A program made the position numbers and the translations under genes. The notes beneath the pieces were generated by a model, which searched no databases, was not told where the DNA came from, and saw nothing but the letters and a program-made list of their open reading frames with translations. This document shows positions 57,180-64,000 of a stretch of DNA of 64,000 nt, piece after piece; the stretch's first letter is position 1; every line of letters starts with the position of its first letter. The DNA is from Nelumbo lutea (taxonomy: Eukaryota > Streptophyta > Magnoliopsida > Proteales > Nelumbonaceae), in contig JAKGHH010000008.1 in assembly GCA_022828595.1 (NCBI GenBank), forward strand, positions 6,995,728-7,059,727, in the 5' to 3' direction.

Positions 57180-60100
57180 TAAAATGGTGATTGAATTATT
57201 TACCTGAAAAATGAAAGAACGTGAATAAATAAACTTTTACCCCCGTGAATTTTTGAAATACACTTGCATTCTTCAAAATTTCAAAGAAAACCAGAGAGAC
57301 CTTAGACTCCAAGGAGAATCACCGAACGGGCCAAACCAAAGCAACACCGTGCCACCGCCTTCTTTTAGCATTGCAATTAACCCAGAAACAGAGCATCATC
57401 ACCTTCTACATTCCTCCCTCCATTCCCCACTCTTCTCTTACATTATTTGTATGTGTGCTCCTTCCAAACTGAGCCCTAATTTCATTTATTCTTCACATGT
57501 ATTCATACGGGATACTATTCACTCAATGTTTGATCTTATATTTTGTTTTTGACTTCTTGGTCAAACGATGAACTATCGGGCTCTGCGGTTAGAAAAACTA
57601 TGGCTGTTGGGAACGTTCCCAACTAGGGGTGAGATCCATCTGGGGTTGCAGAATTGAAGCAAGAAAGGAGGTAATATCTTTCAAAAGAAGTCTATTCTTT
57701 ACAAGAAGTTTATGAAACTTCATATAACGTTTTATCGAATGAGGGTATGTTCAATCCTAGTGGAATCATATTTAAGTCTATTTGAAAAAAGTCAGGGTAT
57801 GCTTAACCCTGAGATGAAAATTAAGAAACCATGCCTGGATTCTTCAGGGACAATATGATTGTATGAATGTTCTGCCGAGGAGGGTGGAAAGAAGGTACAT
57901 GCCAAAAGTACAAACTGTTAGTTTATTTCCAAAGATACTTGTGTTCACCGCTACGTATCATTTTCACCTCTTCAACTCAATATAATACATCGTCTGTACT
58001 TTGTAGCTTTGCCATTTTTTGAAGGTTTTTGGCTCCTGCCAGTGCTAGATCTTCCAACCATATACCTAGAAAAGTTTATCACGAATCTCACCGGTTGGAA
58101 GCTTAAGAACCTGCCTATTAGAACATCACTTGTTACACCATTTGCAAAGAATATCACTTCCTAGCTTCTTCGATTCTTGTTCTGCTGATGCCAAGGTGAA
58201 AAAAGAAAAAAGAACGAAAAAAGCGGGAAAGAACTGAGTAGGACTTGGGAAGCTGAGTTTTCTCGCAACTTAGTGCAATATCAACTGCTTCAATATTTTG
58301 CATTTCTCCCACAACATGGACAATAAACATTTTTTTTTTCATTTTTATCCTTTGGTTCGTCTGCTTCAGTTCATTTTCATGCTCTCCAGAGATTGACAGC
58401 AGTTTTCAGGTTAGACAAGCAGGAACTATTGTGGAAACCTCATCTAATAAATCTGGTAGCAATAGAAAAAATCAAGTTAAAGGGACGTTTGTTAGTGATG
58501 AAACAAGATAAAACAAGGATTTTGATCATTCTCCAAACTGGAACTGCCAATTCAGAACCTTAGGAGTAAATGGGCAAACTCTCAACTTGGGGAATGGGGC
58601 TTCTGTGGGCCCACAACCCCATCCCTGCACCCTTCAAGGGACTAGTGGGACGGTTACACTAGATCCCCTGAATTGTCTTTAGTTTGTGAGAGATAGGCAC
58701 AATTTATTTGGTTTGAGGGGCACCAGGCCTCGGGTTCTCCTTGTAAGGTTTCTATTTGATATTTTGTATTTGAGATATCAGCTTCTAGATGTTTTATTTG
58801 CCTCCTTCAGTTTCGTCTAATTTCAGGGGTTTTCACGTAGTTACCATATCAACAAATCTCTTTTGATGGTGTTGAGGATGAAAAGGAAAAAAAAAAAATC
58901 TCCTGTGGGGATCTCGCTCCAGTTGTCCTCAACCCCTCCCCCAGTTCTCTCCTATTCTTGATTACTTTTTATGGTTCTCCTTTCAATTAATTATATCACT
59001 CATGAATAAAAAGAATCTAATTCTATCACTCTTTTAGTAAATATTACTGTTAATTTGATTCCCAGAATTTCTACATTTCTTTTATTGGGTTTGCTACCGA
59101 TTGTTATTGTTTCTGCATGTTTAATTCACATCCTAACATATTATTTGATCACTCCTAACATCCTAGTTGCAGGTAAATGACTTTGATTGTGAGGGTGTTG
59201 GTCTTTGTTGGTATGGAAATCTTTGTATTATACAGGTAAATGAGTTCTTCATTTGCTAAAAGAACCATCATTTCTGCAAATAAATCATCAAACAGATCCA
59301 GTTAACCTGCTAGCAAATCAAATTAAATATCATTCCGTTCATTTATTATAGCATTGCATCAATCATATGCATTGATGTCAAATATATGGAACTGCTTCTC
59401 AAGAACTTTAGTTGTATATTTTATCAACGTTGCTTATTTTACACTATATGAGATCCTTATCTTGTTGCCGATAAAGAGCTGTTTTCATTTCTCACAGTTT
59501 GTCTTCCACATGCTATATTTTTGGTCAAGGTTACCCTTATTCAGGGTAGGGAGATGTTAATGGAAGCGCATAATCTGACACTTGAGTCTAATTGCTTCAC
59601 AGAAGTCATTCATGATTGCAAATGTTATAATGAGGTCTCTAGTTGATTGGTTTTATTTATGCCTTTCTGCATGTATGTTTTGTTTGATTATTGTGTTTTG
59701 TGGTTCTCTTGGATATTATTTTCTTTTGTAAGCTTTGTATTTTCAATTTGGCATTACCTTTCACAATGTGGTTGATACTGAGGTAGGCATAAGAACTACT
59801 TGCCAGCGCCTTATAATGGAAGTTGTCTCATATTCATCCTATGCACTTAGTTCTTATTATTAATCAGTTATATCCATTATAATTCTTTCAATAGGAACAA
59901 GGTTCTTCTCTTAATCTTTTGGCCTCTTAAGAATTTTTCTTTGGAAAAAATATCTATAGGCAGAAAAAAGGCTTCTAATGGTTCAGCTCTTCTATTCTTT
60001 TTTCTTTTTTTTTTTTTAATCAGTAACCAGGAAAGATTTTTATTGATATTAAAAGCAGCGTACAAGATGTACATCAAAGATACAAACGGTCTAAAAATTA

Positions 60101-63100
60101 CAAGTACAAGAGACAGAATAACATAAATAAATAAGAATAACATTCATGTTCTGCTCCTGTACTCTCCTTTCAGTCCAATTGTGCTGTTCTCCCTTTATTG
60201 AGTGGCTTGGCCTCACTTATGTACTGCCTTTCCTGTTGGACATAGTTCCAATGGAATGAACCTTTCTTGGCCACCAATAACCAGCTTACTTCCACATTTG
60301 GGTGCATGCCAACTGATTAAGAAAAACTCAAACTACTAATTGAGAGCACTCCCAACGTTATGGTCAATTTTGTTCATTGGTCACCATAGTTAAGTTTGTG
60401 AGAGTACCAATTTTTGGCACCATGTGTTCAATGTTGAAGGAGTGCTTCAAAAGAAACTTGTCTGTGAGGACTTATGTTGACATGAAGGGTGGTAGCCACA
60501 TTTGTGTATCTACATATTTGTCTGTATTTTTTAGTTGAAAATTTGGTTTTGACCAAAGTCTGCATAGGGTTTGAGAACCTTCATCCATAAGATGAGGTCT
60601 TCTGATGGATGCGTAATTGTGTATTTTACTTTTCTTGTGAGAATCATGCTTGTTGGACCTTCGTTTAAAAGTAAATTTGCTCACATCAAGGGTGAAACTG
60701 GGCTAGCATATGCAATTATCTCAGCCCAAATGGAAACTAAAATATTTAAACTCTAAAAGAAAACCCTTTCATTTGGGAATTTGAGGTCATGCAACATGAT
60801 TGTTGGACAGAGCCCATACCATAACCTTGTTTCTTGAGGTGGGTTCATGTTGTAATCAAAACTTTATCTTAGAAGTAATTGCACAGTCAGTTTAAGTTGG
60901 TTGTCAAAATTTTATCTGATTTGGAAGTAATTGCAGTCAATTTTAAATGGGACTAATGGTATTTCTTATCTTGTCAGTGGTTTTTATCATGCAGATAGCA
61001 TATTCTATGATAGAGGAGCAGGAATGAAGGACAAGATCAGCAGATGAGAGATGGTTACACATCTTTTGCTGGCCTCCTTGTGAATTCATGTTATTGTGGT
61101 ATTACTATTACATAATCTCTTCAGTAATATCTTTTATTGGCCCCTTCATATTTCTGACTCAGAATGTGCTTTCTAGAGGAGTTAAGCTTAGTTGTTTGGA
61201 GAAAAATAATGGATTAATGCTACAAATGGTGATTTGTCTTTCTTTAGCAATATTCAAATACCTACATTCATTTTTCTTGTTTCTATGTTTATATTTTAAG
61301 ATTTTTGAATTTTGATTTCTTCACTGGAAATTTGCGTTTAACACCATCCAGGGTCAGTATTTATGTTTATGATCAATAGGATAGACAAACTGTATCCATC
61401 TCAAGATGATAAATAAGATATAGAACTAAATGAAAAAATATCCCATTTTACACAATAATCTCAATGTTTCATAAATCATCTTTGAAACTTCTCCTTGGAT
61501 TGTGATGCTTAGTGACCAGAGATTTGGGGACTAACTAAAATCCTGGATGTTACTATCTGTCATCGTTTTCAGAAAGGCATTAATTTTAAACTTTGTCTGT
61601 GGTGGACGAATAACTAAATTTCCATAATCTTGAGGAAGTCCCTTCAACAGTTCAACCATCGGGATCTTTCATTTATGGAATTATGTCTGGTTGACTATGG
61701 ATTTGATTTTGTGTTTCTAGATCTGATGTTTAGCTTCTTTTATGTGTGCATTCAGCTGGGGTAATATTTGAATGGTCATTTATAATTTCATGATATCGTT
61801 GAATGCTTACATAGGCTTCTTTTTGAGTGGTAAGGTTTCTAACCACCTTCCTAATTTACTAGTGATTAGGTGGTTGAATGCATTGTATATGCTCTCTTTT
61901 TGCCTTTTAGTGGTTTGTATGGTCGTACACAAATTCTTTGCTTGATTAGTTTGTCTTTGTCATTGGATCATTCTATAGCAAGGGAATGGTGTTATTCTTC
62001 TTCTAGCATCCTTCAGAACATGGAAAAATTGGTTAATATTCTCACTAGGCGTTTCTGTAGATTGCAGATTATGTTGCAACTCCAGTTGTTGGATAGGATG
62101 ATATCATGTAGTATGCACGGAATGTCTGGATAATTTATTTTTCATAAAGGAGCTTTTTCTTTATTGTCGTTTGAGAAATTCCTTCCTAAAATGCCAGGTT
62201 AGCCAGACACCAGTTGCTGCCTGGATCTTTATTGCCTTGTTGCCTGTTGAGGTTGAGACAAAGACATGGATGGCTTATAGAGATTATATCATATATTCCC
62301 ATCTGATGCTGTAATGATCATCAACTTCTAAAAAGCTTAATATTCACTCCATCTCATTAATGCATATTCTAGAGACATTTTTTATTGTGTTGGATTTGAC
62401 ACAACCAAACAAGAAAAAGGTGTTTGAAAATCCTCTATTTGTGGGATGGAAAGCTCCAAAATAGAAGCTCTAGCCTTGTATAACTATTTGAATTGAAAGA
62501 AAAAATTTTGAAGCTTTAAAAAGCTAATCTTATTTTAACTGTTACTGAGAAACATCATTTGTCCAGATTCTGCTTGTGTGGTGGAATAGTTGACAAATTG
62601 GCATGCTTTCCCCGTCCATGAACCATGATACCATACAAAAAAGTCATTATTTCCTAATATTTCTTTTGATTTCCATGCCTCTTAATGCATACAGTATTGC
62701 TTTTGTTTTCACTTTGATGATGTGATTGCAGGTATTATCATATCTTGACTTCTTGAGAAGCAAGTGTGTCCTCAGAGAGGTGCACTTGAACAATCATTTT
62801 GTTTTTCTGGAAGCCACGGTTATGTTGCAACTAAGAATACAAATTCTTTGTCTGAAATACTTGATATTGTTTAGAACGGATATGGTTGAGTCTGTTCTTG
62901 GGATATGATATGAGATACTGCTTTTATATTTTCTTCTATACAAACTGATTAATTTGCTATAACATAGATTCTCTGCCATTATTTGCACAGTTAGGGATTT
63001 CTTAACTTTTGGCTATTATCAATTGTGAAAAGGATAAACTTTCGAGCTATGTTTTGTAGGGAAGGAAGGGTAAATGCCCTACTAAGTTGAAAATGTACTG

Positions 63101-63240
63101 GGTAAAGAGGGGATTTAAGGATGTATAGTGGCTGTGTGGCTCACTGTACATCCTTAATAGAAGAGTTAGAAGTTGTTTACTTTGATGTATAGTGGTTCCC
63201 AAGCATGTGTTTTTTAATTAATAAATAATTAATTAAAAGG
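57180..63240 (+). other. Long region with scattered exon-like blocks, no identified gene
   Basis: Blocks with plausible splice sites on the plus strand are 59167-59235 (VNDFDCEGVGLCWYGN..., TTGCAG acceptor and GTAAAT donor), 59542-59632 (GREMLMEAHNLTLESNCFTE) and 62732-62908 (VLSYLDFLRSKCVLREVHL). An open stretch near 57916-58158 ends FAKNITS before a stop. None matches a family I know and no consistent multi-exon frame could be assembled. It may be a non-coding transcript, a relic or chance. Confidence 0.3.
60008..60130 (-). mobile_element. LINE 3' end fragment
   Basis: Plus-strand T-run, then AATCAGTAACC and AAGATTTTTATTGATATT. Read on the minus strand this is TATCAATAAAAATCTT...GGTTACTGATT plus poly(A), the same terminus as the LINE copy at 45650. 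It is heavily 5'-truncated, with no RNase H coding left. Confidence 0.55.
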
Positions 63241-63254
63241 ACTTGGTGTAAGTA

Positions 63255-63380
63255 GTAAGAAATGATTTAAGCACCCATAATTTGATGATGGATATGGCAC
63301 TGAACAGAATGGAATGGTAAAACAGGATTCGCCTAGCCAACTCCTTATAGTTGGGACAAGGCTTGGATGATGATGAAATT
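63255..63380 (+). repeat. RTE LINE/SINE 3' tail
   Basis: GAATGGTAAAACAGGATTCG, CAACTCCTTATAGTTGGGAC and a GGATGATGATGA tail. This is the plus-strand counterpart of 3975-4090. Confidence 0.5.
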
Positions 63381-64000
63381 ATTAAAAAATAAATGGATAA
63401 ATAAATATCTATGATAAATATCCCAAAAATAGGAAAACTATGAGAAACTAGAAAATTCCATATTTGCATTTTCTAATGATAGAATCATCACATTTAAATA
63501 TAAAATCGAAGAACTCATCACATGAAGTATCATAATCCATAATTACACAATTATCATCAGCTATCAATGCATCACGGGAAAAGTTGCAAATCAAAATTTC
63601 AGAACTAATGATTCACTTAAATTTTATGATATTAAGTTGTTAACATAAACAAGTGTGTCACCTCATTTTCAAATGAATGTAAAGCATTGAAAGCCACGGT
63701 TCCCATACTTCTATTTATAGTATTTTATCATAATTGTTATAATAAACAAGTTTTGAGGTTTTTTCCTTCTTTGTATCATGTTAATATCTAATAGGCTACA
63801 TAATGAAATGGTTCCCCCCACTTCTATTTGTAATATTTATTCATAAAAATTTATAATATATTATTATAGAAATTGTCTTAAAAAGGTAAAAACATGCATG
63901 GTGTATGCCTTTCTAAGTTCCTCTCCTGTACACCTCCACACGTCTCCAAGCACACACCTCCTGCGCCCTTTAAAACACTGATACAAATTGGTATTTCTGA
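63381..64000. other. AT-rich window end; nothing recognised
   Basis: No open frame or known element is visible. GAAAGCCACGGTT near 63690 echoes GGAAGCCACGGTT near 62810. Confidence 0.4.

Noticed and set aside
57253..57552. 99-aa plus frame MKYTCILQNFKENQRD
   Set aside because: No recognisable domain, no supporting downstream exon and composition like non-coding DNA. Left unannotated.
61870..62133. 87-aa plus frame MVECIVYALFLPFSG
   Set aside because: No splice context or domain, and rich in Leu and Ser as expected for T-rich DNA.
1..64000. tRNA and rRNA genes, CRISPR arrays, bacterial operons
   Set aside because: I looked for tRNA B-box-like GGTTCGAATCC text and found only partial matches without a foldable context. 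The sequence is plant nuclear DNA, so CRISPR and operons are not expected and none was seen.

Overview
This is nuclear DNA from a flowering plant. The genes have many GT-AG introns, some of several kilobases. The plant-specific families ELF3 and neprosin are present, coding GC is moderate (not grass-like), and the space between genes is packed with LTR retrotransposons, LINE 3' ends, MITE-like elements and AT-rich filler. The protein sequences fit a dicot or magnoliid-grade angiosperm. The species cannot be named from the sequence alone.

Layout. (1) 1-1136 (+): 3' end of a tRNA (uracil-5-)-methyltransferase (TRM2/TRMT2-like) gene. (2) 3035-7708 (-): a complete four-exon CXXC-motif zinc-binding protein gene (DUF866/CZIB). 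It is divergent from (3) 8395-15156 (+), a cytoplasmic asparagine--tRNA ligase gene, with a ~690-bp shared upstream region. The AsnRS gene looks broken: it has a one-base frameshift, a missing C-terminus and a small in-frame deletion. It also carries a 133-bp tandem array that duplicates the 3' splice site and start of one exon. (4) 15787-25834: a 10-kb Ty3/Gypsy (Tat-lineage-like) retrotransposon with two 777-bp LTRs, decayed gag-pol, a second RNase H and a spliced antisense gene. It sits inside a degenerate duplicate of the DNA that lies downstream of ELF3. (5) 26936-27480: a solo LTR. (6) 29213-35440 (+): a seven-exon neprosin-domain protein gene with a degenerate repeat array in one intron. 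(7) 36180-37980: very AT-rich repeats. (8) 38208-38787 (+): two exon-like blocks of an unidentified gene. (9) 39441-48999 (-): a complete EARLY FLOWERING 3 (ELF3) gene of four coding exons, 795 aa, with a 5.8-kb intron holding LINE 3' ends and MITEs and a G30 tract in intron 1. (10) 51150-53005: a small gag-only LTR element. (11) 55528-57169: a Mutator-like element with long TIRs and a near-perfect 9-bp target duplication, carrying a broken fragment of a CRINKLY4-related receptor kinase ectodomain (Pack-MULE). (12) 57200-64000: mostly non-coding, with a few exon-like blocks and LINE tails.

The host genes do not form a pathway. They are housekeeping tRNA and translation functions (TRM2-like, AsnRS), a small zinc protein, a secreted neprosin-type protein and a circadian-clock regulator. 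The most informative features are structural: the exon-duplicating array, the retrotransposon inside a duplicated ELF3-flank segment, the antisense gene within that retrotransposon, and the Pack-MULE.
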